DNA from: Symbiodinium natans
Lineage: Eukaryota; Sar; Dinophyceae; Suessiales; Symbiodiniaceae
Length of the DNA stretch: 45,485 nucleotides
Direction of reading: 5' to 3'
NCBI GenBank assembly: GCA_905221605.1
Contig: CAJNDS010002283.1
Location: forward strand, 2,501 to 47,985
Shown here: positions 10,219-20,090 of the stretch, in pieces
Numbering within the stretch: the stretch's first letter is position 1
Layout: every line of letters starts with the position of its first letter
The notes under the pieces: model-generated
The model's input: the letters and a program-made list of their open reading frames with translations, nothing else
Database searches by the model: none
Told to the model about the DNA's origin: nothing
Made by a program: the position numbers and the translations under genes

Positions 10219-10307
10219 AGTTTAGGGTTTGGGGTTTAGGGTTTGGGGTTTAGGGTTTAGGGTTTGGGGCTTAGGGTTTGGGGTTTTGGGTTTAAGGTTT
10301 AGGGTTC
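10219..10307. repeat. TTTAGGG/TTTGGGG mixed array
   Basis: Alternating TTTAGGG and TTTGGGG units with TTTAAGG near its end. Confidence 0.95.
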
Positions 10308-10308
10308 G

Positions 10309-10440
10309 TCCAAATCTGGCAGGGCTTGTGGGCGCGCAGGCATAGCATCTCTTCATGTAGATCTGAAGCAATGAGATTTGCGTGCAGTCCTTGCGCCATG
10401 AACTGATGAGCACGCAGGTTTCTGCAGGCAAAGAGTTTCA
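10309..10440 (-). CDS. Possible exon, minus strand
   Basis: After GCCTGCAG the minus strand reads TCVLISSWRKDCTQISLLQI, then a Cys-rich stretch to the array at 10307. No family recognised, and two other frames are also open here. Confidence 0.22.
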
Positions 10441-10599
10441 CAACGCAGTGCCGTCTGGGAGCCGTACGTTCGAAGCAACCAGCGAATCAGAGCAAGTGTG
10501 CCCACAGAATGTAAGACCAGTGCCCAAGGGTACAAGACACTTGGACCACAGCACTGTTCCCAAAATCCACAGCGGCCAGCTATAACCAACAGTAGTCCT

Positions 10600-10672
10600 C
10601 TAAACCCTAAGCCCTAAACCCGAAACCCTAAACCCTAAACCCTAAACCCTAAACCCTAAACCCTAAACCCTA
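10600..10672. repeat. CCCTAAA array
   Basis: About ten units, with CCCGAAA and CCCTAAG variants. Confidence 0.96.
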
Positions 10673-10760
10673 TGCCAGGGGCTCCGATGGCTGCAATGAA
10701 GGGCTCCGGATGACATGTGCTTTGCAGATGCAGCCAACAACCACAAGAGTAGCCAGTGAT

Positions 10761-10906
10761 GGTTTAGGGTGTTAGGGTGGTAGGGTTTAGGGGTTAGGGT
10801 TTAGGGTTTGGGGTTTAGGGTTTAGGGTTTAGGGCTTAGGGTTTAGGGTTTAGGGTTTAGGGTTTAGGGTTTAGGGTTTAGGGTTTAGGGTTTAGGGTTT
10901 AGGGTT
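10761..10906. repeat. TTTAGGG array
   Basis: About twenty units. The 5' end is irregular (GGTGTTAGGGTGG), the rest nearly perfect. Confidence 0.97.
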
Positions 10907-12216
10907 AAGTAGCCAATAATGGCAAAACTTCCACTAACTGCAGACAGAGTTCATGGACAAGAAGCTGCAGCAAACAACCGTCATGGTGACAAGGACAAGC
11001 TGGCATGTTTTCAAATATCGCGCTGTGGGCCTGGTTGGCTGACTACGTTGCGTCGCCAATTCTGATACGGCGCCGAGAACCTTTGTCGCAACCATCCCCC
11101 ACACCGAGGATCGGTCCTGTCCCTGCCTGATCTTTTTCAGTCCTAAACCCTAAACCCTGTGCTTGCGGCTCCGGGCACAAGGGTGCGTTTAAAACCTAGA
11201 ACGCCAGCAGGGCGCAGATCGAGGGGGGGAAGTGACGGCAATTGTACAAGTCCTCAGGATCACCGAGCATGCTCAAGCATGCTGAAGTACGCCAAGGTAG
11301 AAGTACTGGCCTGTATTCGTTGAACGCATGTGCTTCAGTCGTCTACACCCCAACATCGTGCTACTAGCTAGCAAACCCTAAACCCAAAGAAAATCATCAA
11401 TCACACATGGCAGGATGCTCTCCACACACAGGGTCGGAATGCACACGTGAGGTTGTAATATCCGTTAGTGCTTCTACGAATCACCTTTGATGATAGACAT
11501 GACTATGGTGGCAGCGGAGACCAACAGAAAGAGCGAACTAGCACGCTGTCCGAAGACCAAAGACTCTATGGACTATGGCCTTTGTGGCATGCTTGACATT
11601 GAGGCCCATTGGCTCATCGAGGCCAGTACATCCAGCAGAGTCAGGAACAAGCATGTTGAACGAATTCCTGAATGCTTCGAAACAATCCAGCCGCAAGCCT
11701 ATCCCACTGGAGAAAATCCTCCAACAGCGAGAAGCTGGTTTGCATCGGAGTTCAGCAACCACCACACGGCATACTAACATACTGCTTGAACGTGGGATGC
11801 AGCCTGCGACACTCTGTTGCGTCGCCTGATCATCTGCCAACATCATGTCTGAATTGTTCCACGGTTTAGGGTTTGGGGTTTAGGCGCACCCTTCTAACAC
11901 TTGATACCAGATTTCTGCACACATGAGCGTTGACAGGAACGCAGGGAACTTGAATCGAAATGCGTGGGTCCGAGCCCTGAGGCGGCTGATAGCCTGACCA
12001 CTCAGTCGAACCTTATAGATCCAACACGTCACGGCCCAAAAGTGTCGGCAAGCATGGAGCTGATACGAGCCCCAGATCACAGGACTAGGTTCCTGAGCAT
12101 CCCCACACAAAGCCCTGGGCGAGCCCCAGGCAAAGCCCCCGGGCAGAGTGGGGGACACCTGAAACATGTTGGACTTCCACCACTCCGTGCCTACTCGCCT
12201 AGGGCCGGCTCCGTGC
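10907..12216. other. Spacer downstream of the nitrilase-like gene
   Basis: Mostly unique DNA with only tiny array remnants (11143-11159, 11376-11385, 11864-11882). Around 11490-11850 frames are open on both strands (about 100 codons minus, 84-96 plus). Neither contains a domain I recognise, so no gene is called. Confidence 0.3.
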
Positions 12217-14444
12217 CTAGGAGAAACGTCCTGCTGGTGGGATGGCGACCGGGGCGTAGACGTCCAAGTGTGGCACGAACTGGCTCAAGTCAGCGTCGGG
12301 CTTCTTCCTCTCCTCCTCGATTGAACCTGTGTCCATCGCAAAGATTTTGCGAAATGCCGCCTGGTTCCAACCTTCCTGGTTGGGGAGGAGGATTCTTGGC
12401 TGCACCTTCAGCGTCTGTGTCGCAGACTCCGTCTTCTGGCCCTGCCCCCCGTCTTGTAGGAACTCTGGGCCCAAGTAGGGCGTAAGCTGGTACTTCAGCG
12501 ACATTCCGGCGGAAGTGATCAGCTGCAGCTGCACGCCTCCGGGCAACAGGCCTTTCTTCTTCATGTTGTCGTAGAGAGTGGCCTTAAGATGATCCAAACA
12601 CACCTCCAGGCTTGGTGAGAACACCACCAACCGTAAAGATGTTGTCTTCAATCACCTGGGGGGGGAGGTACCTTATAGGGGTCCTCATATATAAGGGGAT
12701 CCTACTCTTTGGGGGGTCTATGATAGGCGTCCCGTATTTTCGTAAACCCCCACCTGGAAGCCCAAGTCACGCAGGTACTTTTGGGCATACTCCGGGATCA
12801 CGGCATTGGCTTCTGCCTTCGGTTTCTCCGTGCACTGTTGAGATGGCGCACAGGCCGACAAGAAGTCGATGCTGCTGATGAACTGCTTTGTGACGAGGAA
12901 ACGCTCGGAGCTGCCTCCAAGCAGCACTGGCGCGGCATTGTAGTACAGGGACTTCGTTGGGTCATCTGGCTTCGGCTCATCAGCAATGACCGTGCCGAAC
13001 ACGAACAACCAACCCTTCCATTTCTCGTCCGCCACGAAATCCTCAGCAAGAACAGCAAGAGAAAGAGAGGGACGAACACCCACACACATATACACACGCA
13101 AAACACAAAAGAGCTGAGAGCAAAAGCACATTGTCATGTGAATGGCAAAACCATGTGTGAATGTATGGGCATGCAGGCGAAACGTATGCTGGACACATGA
13201 TGTAACCGAAAGTCTTTCATCAGCGTCAGAAGCGTATGGATGGTCCCTTGACATTTGGGACCATCCCCGTCGCAGCCGTAAACTGAATTGGCGTCATACG
13301 CTCCCCGCTCCCCTCTGAAGAAAAATTCGGGCGCCATGAAGACTTTCAACGTGGAATCCGCAGGGTCGTAGTCAGCCTTTTTGCGTGCGGTCTCGCAAAC
13401 AAACTTCATGAGATTGAAGCGCAGCTTCACGTCTTGCTCCGGATCATCTAAACCAGCCTGGGCCATTGATGGGTACTCAATGGGTTTTTCGTAATGAAGT
13501 ACCATGGACAGGAAACATGTCAATGACATATCAATGCCGGGGTTTACGAAAATAAGGGACCCCCAATATAGACCCCAAATCGTCGTAGGATCCCCTTACA
13601 AAAGAGACCCCGACTAAGGGTACCCCTAAAATCATAAACCCCCATATGGTGACTTCTCTACAGTAGGGTCCCTTTTGGGGATACGATCATGAGGCGGCCC
13701 CTTACCCCCAGAACTGACCATCATGGGGGTTTACGAAAATAGGGGACCCCGAAAACGACCCCCCCCTTAGTAGGATTCCCTTTTCATTTAAAAAAAGGGC
13801 CCCCTTTAGTAGGATTCCCTTTTAACAAGGACCCCAATAAGGAACCCCTAAGTTCGGAAACCAGCAAAATGGCACAATCAGGAAGGGCAGCGTAGTACTG
13901 CACGCTCTCGTACGTCACGTTGACGTGGATGCCCAGCTCTGCAAGCATAGGGATGAATGGCTTCGCCTTTCTCAGGCGCTCTCTTGAAGATGTTACCCTA
14001 AATCCTAAGCCCCAAAACCCTGAACCCCAAACCCTAAACCCGAAACCCTGAACCCCTAAACCCCCTTAACTGTCCCTCCATAAGAACCTGATCTATGAGA
14101 TGTGGGGGTTTCCGATCAGAAGATGGATTCGAGTACTATGTATGAGGGGTACCCACCCCCCCCCCCTTTTTGGGAAATGCCCAACATCTCCTGGCCCCGC
14201 GGCCCCGCGGCCCCGCCTCGTTCCAAGCTTCCATGGCTGCATCTTTATCCAAGCCAGTGTTGACGGGGAACGTGTAAATGCTGAAGCCGATGAGTTGGGC
14301 TTTGTCAAACTTCGGGGCATCCTTCGCAACGTCCTTTGCATTCCTCTGAAGGAAAGCTGAATCCTCGCATGCACCTTGGGTGGCGCACTCGGATTCGGCC
14401 AGCACAACCCCGACAAGGAAAGGGACGAGCACGCTGAATGCCAT
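12217..14444 (-). CDS. Secreted nitrilase-superfamily-like (carbon-nitrogen hydrolase) protein, five or six exons, one frameshift
   Basis: Exons by frame: 14444-14217 (ATG, signal peptide MAFSVLVPFLVGVVLAESEC), 13978-13862, a possible 13721-13648, 13539-13197, 13041-12754 and 12655-12217. Nitrilase-type Glu-Lys-Cys residues occur in order: MAPEFFFRG (Glu about 211), FLVTKQF (Lys about 306) and EVCLDHL (Cys about 369). FGTVIADE and a YYNAAPVLLGG strand are also visible. The family cleaves amide or nitrile C-N bonds. The leader suggests secretion or a vacuolar route. Introns: GC-AG for the first (holding TTTAGGG units), GT-AG for 13196-13042, and a palindromic element as the whole intron 12753-12656. 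The last exon needs a one-base shift near 12628 between DNIFTV and VVFSPSLEVC. This is a base-call error, or a pseudogene. Family assignment is by motif only. Confidence 0.62.
12656..12753 (-). mobile_element. Palindromic intron-like element, copy 2, forming a complete intron
   Basis: On the minus strand it runs GTGGGGGTTTACGAAAATA to CCTCCCCCCCAG, giving a 98-nt GT-AG intron. TTCCAG precedes it and its own CAG ends it. The reading frame continues in phase 0 on both sides (LRDLGFQ, then VIEDNIF). Confidence 0.75.
13042..13196 (-). other. GT-AG intron of the nitrilase-like gene
   Basis: 155 nt, donor CAT|GTGTCC and acceptor TGCTGAG|GATTTC. It contains a short TG-rich stretch and no array or palindromic element. 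Confidence 0.6.
13540..13647. mobile_element. Palindromic intron-like element, copy 3
   Basis: Reads GGGGTTTACGAAAATAAGGG on the plus strand and closes ATAAACCCCCATATGG. It lies between nitrilase exons. Removing it and leaving one C keeps the frame (EKSP then GIDMSL), but the ends are then not GT-AG. Confidence 0.7.
13722..13861. mobile_element. Palindromic intron-like element, copy 4
   Basis: Plus strand CATGGGGGTTTACGAAAATA to CTAAGTTCGGAAACC. An internal block ACTAAAGGG..TTTAGTAGGATTCCC is duplicated, giving 140 bp. Its minus-strand start, GCTG|GTTTCCG, follows nitrilase exon 2. Confidence 0.7.
13993..14065. repeat. Degenerate CCCTAAA array in nitrilase intron 1
   Basis: CCCTAAA, CCCCAAA, CCCTGAA and CCCGAAA units. 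A partial palindromic-element end (TGTGGGGGTTTCCGATCA) lies beside it at 14101, and a poly-C run at 14155-14166. Confidence 0.9.
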
Positions 14445-14459
14445 GGCCGCTTATCCAAC

Positions 14460-15127
14460 TACAGAAGTGGAGCAGCGAGGGGCGAGGAGCTCACGCATTC
14501 AGCCAAGGTACTGGGCGCAGCATGGTGCGATTCAAGAGAAGACATGACAAAGCACGACATACGCATGCACACACACACACACACACATCGACTCATACAC
14601 AGGAACCCTGTGAACCCACCCCAGACCATCCTGGTCACCCTTTTTGATCTCTTCCGGCTGCCTTAACTCAAAGGCATCTTCTGAGAGTCGCAGGTGGAGA
14701 AGAAGGGCCCATATTCAGGCCACCCCGTCAGGCGCACAGGAGCACGCGTTGGGAACTACACTCCGCTCAGAGCTGTTGTAAATATGCTGTGTTTGCTAAA
14801 CAGGTGCAGCTGTACAGAAGAGCACCCGTCAAGAGGCTGATCAGATTCGGTACTTCGTTCGCAGCATTTATAGCACAATTTAATGACACATCGCATGGAC
14901 CCAGCCATCAGTCTGCCTCGGCAGTTCTACGTCAAGTCACCATTGCGACCTTGAAGATGCTCCTCCAGCTGGCATCTTGCCACCTCATCGGGGGCTTTCA
15001 CTCCCCCAGCAGTAGAAGTAGAGAGCTCTGCTAGAATGCTTTGGAAGTACGCAAGGTCCCCCGGCCGCGGACGGAGCAGTAGATCCCAGGGCCAAAGCCT
15101 CACAGCACATGCCACTCCACGTCCCAC

Positions 15128-15160
<33 letters not shown>

Positions 15161-15830
15161 CCCCCCCAACCCCCCCCCATCCACACCATGACGCTGGCAA
15201 GGGCCTTGGCCGCGAAAGCTTGTGAGCAAGGTTGGGAGCGCCCTGGAAACGGCCGCGCGCGGCTAAGTTTCGCAGAACAAGACCTGAAAATCACAAGAGA
15301 GGTCAAATCCGTGCGCAGTCCTGGCATCTTCGATGTTCGCAGACGCCTGCACATGGCAACTTTGCTTCTGTCAGGACTGCTTGTCCCCAGCACGAGGCAA
15401 CTGCCTTGGACTCAACCAATTGCCGCAGCTGCCTCGGCAAATGTCAGGCTCTGCGTCTCTGTGAGGCTGCGAAATGCTGCGAAATGCTGCGAAGCTTCCG
15501 AGTCTGCGGCGGTGTGATGGAGAAGGCCTTCTCCGGCCTGCCAAAACGCTCTCGGGCAATCGTTTTGGGCGCGCGAAGCGGCGCTGACATATGGGGCCTG
15601 CCGCCGTCGGTGCCCAGTCCCTGCCAACATCTGCAGCCCTGCTCTACAACCTTTACATCATACTAAGAACAATGATGCTAACAGACAAGAAACAAGCAAT
15701 TGTAAGAAGTGATCAAGAATAAGTACATCAAAAAATGTCAACAGGTCCGGTCTGCGAACCTTGCAACTGACCTCCACGGACTTTTTGGGTTTCTGCCTGG
15801 CTTGGGGCTCGTCAAGCTGACCGTGGCTAG
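14460..15830. other. Spacer upstream of the nitrilase-like gene
   Basis: Contains (CA)n at 14570-14588 and a poly-C tract. ORFs of 97-144 codons overlap on both strands at 15190-15660, with none recognised, so no gene is called. Confidence 0.3.
15127..15178. repeat. Poly-C tract
   Basis: About 32 consecutive C, then C-runs broken by AA. Confidence 0.97.
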
Positions 15831-15837
15831 ACGCGAG

Positions 15838-16930
15838 GGCCAGAAAAGGGACTCCGCTCGGGCGCAGGCACTTGGGCCATGGGACTCATCTGGGACGTCC
15901 TGCCGAAGCACACGAAACGCGCAGTGCGCTTTGCAGCGTGCAAGTCCATGCAGGCCTCGCGCTGACCCTCGTGAAGCTAGCCTTTTTGGCAGTGCGAAGC
16001 CGCCAAGCACTCACGTGCTCACACACACGCGCTCACGAAAGACACGCTCGCTCGGCCAGTTTTTGAACGGTCCCCGCCTGCCCAGCCCTCCTCGGCTGAT
16101 TCCTGACAGGTGGGCACGAAGGAATCAGCCAGTGCAACGTCTTCAAAAGGCTTCCAGACTTCGCCACCGACACTGCAAATAAAAACATATTATGCCCCCC
16201 TCACACCCCCCCCCCCCCCACCCACCCACCCCACAACATCCAAAAACTCTCCAAAACTCACCCGTCTGCGGCAAGCCTCGGACAGTCGCCATTCCGGACC
16301 TCGGACTTTGAAAACTCGCAAAAGCATCGTCAGGACGCTTTGGCGGGGGGAAAACTGCCGCCTCTTCCGCCTTCTTTGGGTCAGGCCTCGGCGCCACTGC
16401 AGGGTTTAGGGGTTTAGGAGTTTAGGGGTTTAGGGTTTAGGGTTTAGGGTTTAGGGTTTAGGGTTTAGGGCGCAAGTGGAAAGTCTCTTCCCGACTGAAT
16501 ACGACAGAAATCTGCAGCGCCACCCCTCACGCAGGTCTCGCTGGGGCGCGGGCCTTTTTGCAGGATGAGCACGCAGTTGCACTGGGCCACACCTGAACCC
16601 ATGATAGGGCTGCGACACGCTTCGCCCATGGTGGTGCCCAACTTTTCAGTGCCCATGACAGCTGATCCCCATACTTTCCGGCAGAAAATTCAGGAGGCCC
16701 TTACAGCAAGTCCACATGATGCGCCCACATGATTCTTGGAGAGCCGGCAGCAACATCACCACTGCGGGAAGTTTGCAGCCGCTGGGTACGTAACATCTCG
16801 TCGCCAAACTCACCACCCTTCCCTGCCCCGCCTCAAAGTGGCAGCTCCTGGTGTTTTCCGCCTCGGGACGTTTCAAGCGAAGCGTCTGTGGCTCGTCAAA
16901 CTTGGGTAGGAGGGGAGGAGGGACTGGGAC
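15838..16930. repeat. Tandem segmental copy A (about 1.1 kb)
   Basis: Shares long similarity with 17619-18617: matching blocks GGGACGTCCTG.CGAAGCACAC, GGAATCAGCCAGTGCAACGT, CACTGGGCCACACCTGAAC and TTTTCAGTGCCCATGACAGC. Minus-strand frames conserved between copies include MGTEKLG..EACRSPIM.SGV and LRLKR..ENTRSCH, so the unit may carry exons. Copy A differs by a TTTAGGG insertion at 16402-16470 and a poly-C run near 16205. Confidence 0.85.
16402..16470. repeat. TTTAGGG array inserted in copy A
   Basis: Flanked by CACTGCA on the left and CGCAAGTGGAAAG on the right. The same flanks in copy B (18187-18216) are separated by only TATGATGCGT. Confidence 0.93.
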
Positions 16931-17011
16931 GAAAGCTGGAAGCTTTAACAACAGAGGCTTGCCAATTGCTTCTCCTGGTTGCAACAGTGCAGAAAGCACA
17001 AAAGCGCTCAA
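16465..17011 (-). CDS. Possible exons within repeat copy A, unidentified
   Basis: Two open minus-strand stretches, 16656-16465 (MGTEKLGTTMGEACRSPIMG) and 17011-16646 (FDEPQTLRLKRPEAENTRSC). Their translations are partly preserved in copy B (18263-18532) and in 18526-18732. The cysteine content is notable and no family was recognised. Copy B has a stop where copy A is open after RPS. Confidence 0.3.
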
Positions 17012-17618
17012 ATGGGGCGGTCACCGACGATAAAAGCAGGAAGAACCCCTCTAAAGCTGTATCATGTGTGTGCTGAGTCTATCTCATCGTGAGGCAAGTG
17101 CATGAGTGAATGCATCATTATAGTGACCTTTTCACCGCCGCTCACTCGATGTCGTGTCTTTTTTCGCGTGGATTTCAGGAGACACACGTTACTCAGCAGA
17201 AAGGGAAAAGATGTGTACAGCAAGCGCTTCAAGATTTGAAAGTTGGATCATGTACACGGGTTGTCATAACTTAGTAGGAAAAACTACAAAACTACCCAGC
17301 TTTGGTACAAAGATACTAATGTAAAGACTAAGATAAACCAGAGTCCTGACAACCCAGGTTTTGTACAAAGAAGCGACACTCGAAGCTACACGCACGAAGC
17401 AGCTTGGCGCCTGGCATAGAACAATTAAGCCATGAGAACTGAGTATGTCTAGACTTCTCGACCCTGGCACATCCTGGCACAGGTGCTTCGGGCGCCCGAT
17501 GCAGTTGAGCCATATTGAGCCTCATTGGGCCCTTAGGCGAGCATCATGAGCATCCCTGGGGGCCTCTTGGGTCCCAATCGGAGCCAACAAGCACGCATCA
17601 TGAGGCTAGCTTTCGTGA
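16931..17618. other. Spacer between copies A and B
   Basis: Unique DNA with no array and no convincing ORF. Confidence 0.4.
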
Positions 17619-18617
17619 CTGAGGACATCTCTGTGTCACGCGCGCGCGCGCGCGCGCGCGCGCGCCACAGCAACGTGGTTTCTGCAAATGGGGCGATCAG
17701 GAATCTTCGCTTGGGCGCAGACGCTTGGGCCATCGCAGGACTCATCTGGGACGTCCTGGCGAAGCACACACACGCAATGCGCAGTGTGCTTTGCAGTTTG
17801 CAGCACGCAAGTCCCCTGCAGGCCTGGTGTTGGCCTGCACGCGGCTAGCCGTTTTGGCACACTCACGCGCTCACGCACACACGCTCACGCACGCAGGACA
17901 CACTCGCTCGGCTAGTTGTTGAACGGCCCCCGCCTGCCCAGCCCTCTTCGGCTGATTCCTGACAAGTGAGGACGAAGGAATCAGCCAGTGCAACGTCTTC
18001 AAAAGGCTTCCAGACCCACCCACCCCCACGACATCCAAAAACTTTGCAAAACTCACCCGTCTGCGGCAAGCCTTGCACAGGCGCCCATCCGGACCTCGGA
18101 CTTAGAAATTCGCTAAGCATCGTCAGGAGGTAGTGGCAGGGGAAAACTGCCGCCTCTTCCGTCTTCTTTGGGTCACGCCTCGGTGCCACTGCATATGATG
18201 CGTCGCAAGTGGAAAGTCTCCGCTTCCCGAGTGAAATGTGCAGCGCCACCCCTCGCGCAGGTCTAGCTGGGGCGCGGGCACTTTCGCTGGTTGAGCGCGC
18301 AGTTGCACTGGGCCACACCTGAACTCATGATAGGGCTGCGACATGCTTCGACCGTGGTGCGCCCCAACTTTTCAGTGCCCATGACAGCTGATCCCCACAC
18401 AGTGCCAGCAGGAAGCAGAGGGCCCTTACAGCAAGTCACATGCGCCCATGGTTTCTTGAGAGCCCCACCAACATCACTACTGCGAAATTTGCAGCCACTG
18501 GGTAGGTGACATCTCGTCTCGAAACTCACCATCCTTCCCTGCCCGCCTTGCAGTGGCAGCTCCTGGTGTTTTCCACCTCGGCACGTTTCAAGCGCAGCGT
18601 CCGCAGCTCGTCAAACT
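17619..18617. repeat. Tandem segmental copy B (about 1.0 kb)
   Basis: Begins ACTGAGGACATCTCTGTGTC and ends where the same sequence starts copy C at 18617. Aligns with copy A across most of its length but lacks the TTTAGGG array. Contains a (CG)n run and a short stretch of CACACG repeats. Confidence 0.85.
17639..17665. repeat. (CG)n dinucleotide run
   Basis: Thirteen alternating CG units, a possible Z-DNA-forming sequence. Confidence 0.95.
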
Positions 18618-18950
18618 GAGGACATCTCTGTGCCATGCGTAAGCACCACAGCAACGGGGGAGTAATCTCTTGGGCGCAGACACTTGGGCCATCGCAGGAA
18701 TCGTCTGGGACGTCCTGGCGAAGCGCACGCAACGCTCAGTGCGCTCTTGCGGCGTGCAAGTCCCCTGTGGGCCTCGTGTTGGCCCTCATGAAGCTGGCCT
18801 TTTTGGCAGTGGGAAGTTGCGAAGCGCTCATGTGCTCACTTGCGGCCGCACAAGCTCGGCAAGTCTTTGAACGACGGCTCCCGCCTGCCCAGCCCTCTTT
18901 GGCTGCCTGACAGATGAGCACGAGGGAGTCATCCACTCCGTAGGGACACG
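18617..18950. repeat. Tandem segmental copy C, truncated
   Basis: Opens ACTGAGGACATCTCTGTGCC and matches copy B as far as GAGTCATCCACTCCG, then diverges. About one third of the unit. Confidence 0.82.
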
Positions 18951-18971
18951 TATCAAACGGGCTTCGGCCCC

Positions 18972-19000
18972 TAAACCCTCAACCCTCAACCCTAAACCCA
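18972..19000. repeat. Short CCCTCAA/CCCTAAA array
   Basis: Four units directly after the end of copy C. Confidence 0.9.
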
Positions 19001-19082
19001 TCATTGCCCCAGTCAGGCGCCTCACCACACATGGGGAAGCGCTTCCCCGCACCTCTCAGGCGACTGAGATCACTGTTAGCGT

Positions 19083-19156
19083 TGGGGGTTTACGATATTA
19101 GTACCTTGTTGGGGTTTCGGGTTTAGGGTTTAGGGTTTAGGGTTTAGGGTTTAGGG
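19083..19156. repeat. Element end plus TTTAGGG array
   Basis: GGGGGTTTACGATATTAGTA resembles one terminal repeat of the palindromic element. It runs into TTTCGGG and five TTTAGGG units. Confidence 0.7.
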
Positions 19157-19317
19157 GCTCATACGTGGGTTTAATAAGTACAGTTTTGATTGGGTAAGAA
19201 GTACCATGAACCTCCAAGTATTTTTCGTAAATTTCCTGCTGTGAGCGGTCTGTGCATGGCCTCGAGGCGTTTCACTTCAGACCTTGGGAACGTGAACAGG
19301 CGCGCAGGGCTTCGGGG

Positions 19318-19445
19318 GGTTTAGGGTTTAGGGCGTTTAGGGTTTGGGGGTTTAGGGTTGAGGGCTTTAAGGCACAGGGTTTGGGGTTTAGGGTGTAGGG
19401 TTTGGGGGTTTAGGGTTGAGGGTTTTAAGGCACAGGGTTTGGGGG
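19318..19445. repeat. Variant TTTAGGG array with an internal 58-bp duplication
   Basis: Units such as TTTGGGGG, TTGAGGG and TTTAAGGCACAGGG occur twice in the same order, then a poly-G run. Confidence 0.9.
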
Positions 19446-20080
19446 GGGGGGGCGTTTTGCACCGGAAGATCTGGGGCATCGGCACCTCTGTCGAAGGCGT
19501 GCTTGGGCAGGGCCTCCGGCCATGTGCGATCGAAGGTGCTCTTCTGGGGATGCTACCTTGGACCCTCAAGGTTGTACTGTCGGGTTTTGGGCCCCTTTTC
19601 TGAAGAATCCCGAAGAATGTAAGGTTAATGTTAGGAGTAGACTAAAGGGGAACCTTTAGGGGCACAACCTTAGGGGTACGAGTCTTCATCCCTTGAGCTC
19701 TCGCAACTTGAAGCATCGCAGGCTTCAACAGGTGTCTTCGATTGAAGTATGGGACTGGTTGGGCAAACATCAGCCATACCCAAAACCCTGAGCCCTGAAC
19801 CCTAAAACCCTAAACCCTAGCTAGGTCTCGACTTGATCTGCGGGGCGGGCATGTGACCTGAGCATTGACCCCCTGGTTCTTAGTAGGGAAGGAGGGAATT
19901 AGGGCCATATATATATATATATATATACCCTTTCATCCCTACTAAGAACCAGCCAGTTGATGACACCCTGACGACACCAACACAACAGTTCCTGTGGGTG
20001 CGCAGTCATGGTTCAGAAGTTTTAAACGTAGCCAATACCAGCAACGCCGATCATCATCACAGCACATCCTTCGGCAATGA
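19446..20080. other. Spacer
   Basis: Unique DNA with a small array at 19781-19819 and the hairpin element at 19873-19952. No gene is recognised. Confidence 0.4.
19873..19952. mobile_element. MITE-like hairpin with 17-bp perfect inverted repeats
   Basis: CTGGTTCTTAGTAGGGA at 19873-19889 is exactly mirrored by TCCCTACTAAGAACCAG at 19936-19952, around an (AT)n core. Related half-sites occur at 27640 and 33128. Confidence 0.75.
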
Positions 20081-20090
20081 CATTCCATAC

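Noticed and set aside
12781-13200. 139-codon plus-strand ORF opposite the nitrilase-like gene
   Set aside because: It crosses the intron and antisense of conserved-looking minus-strand exons.
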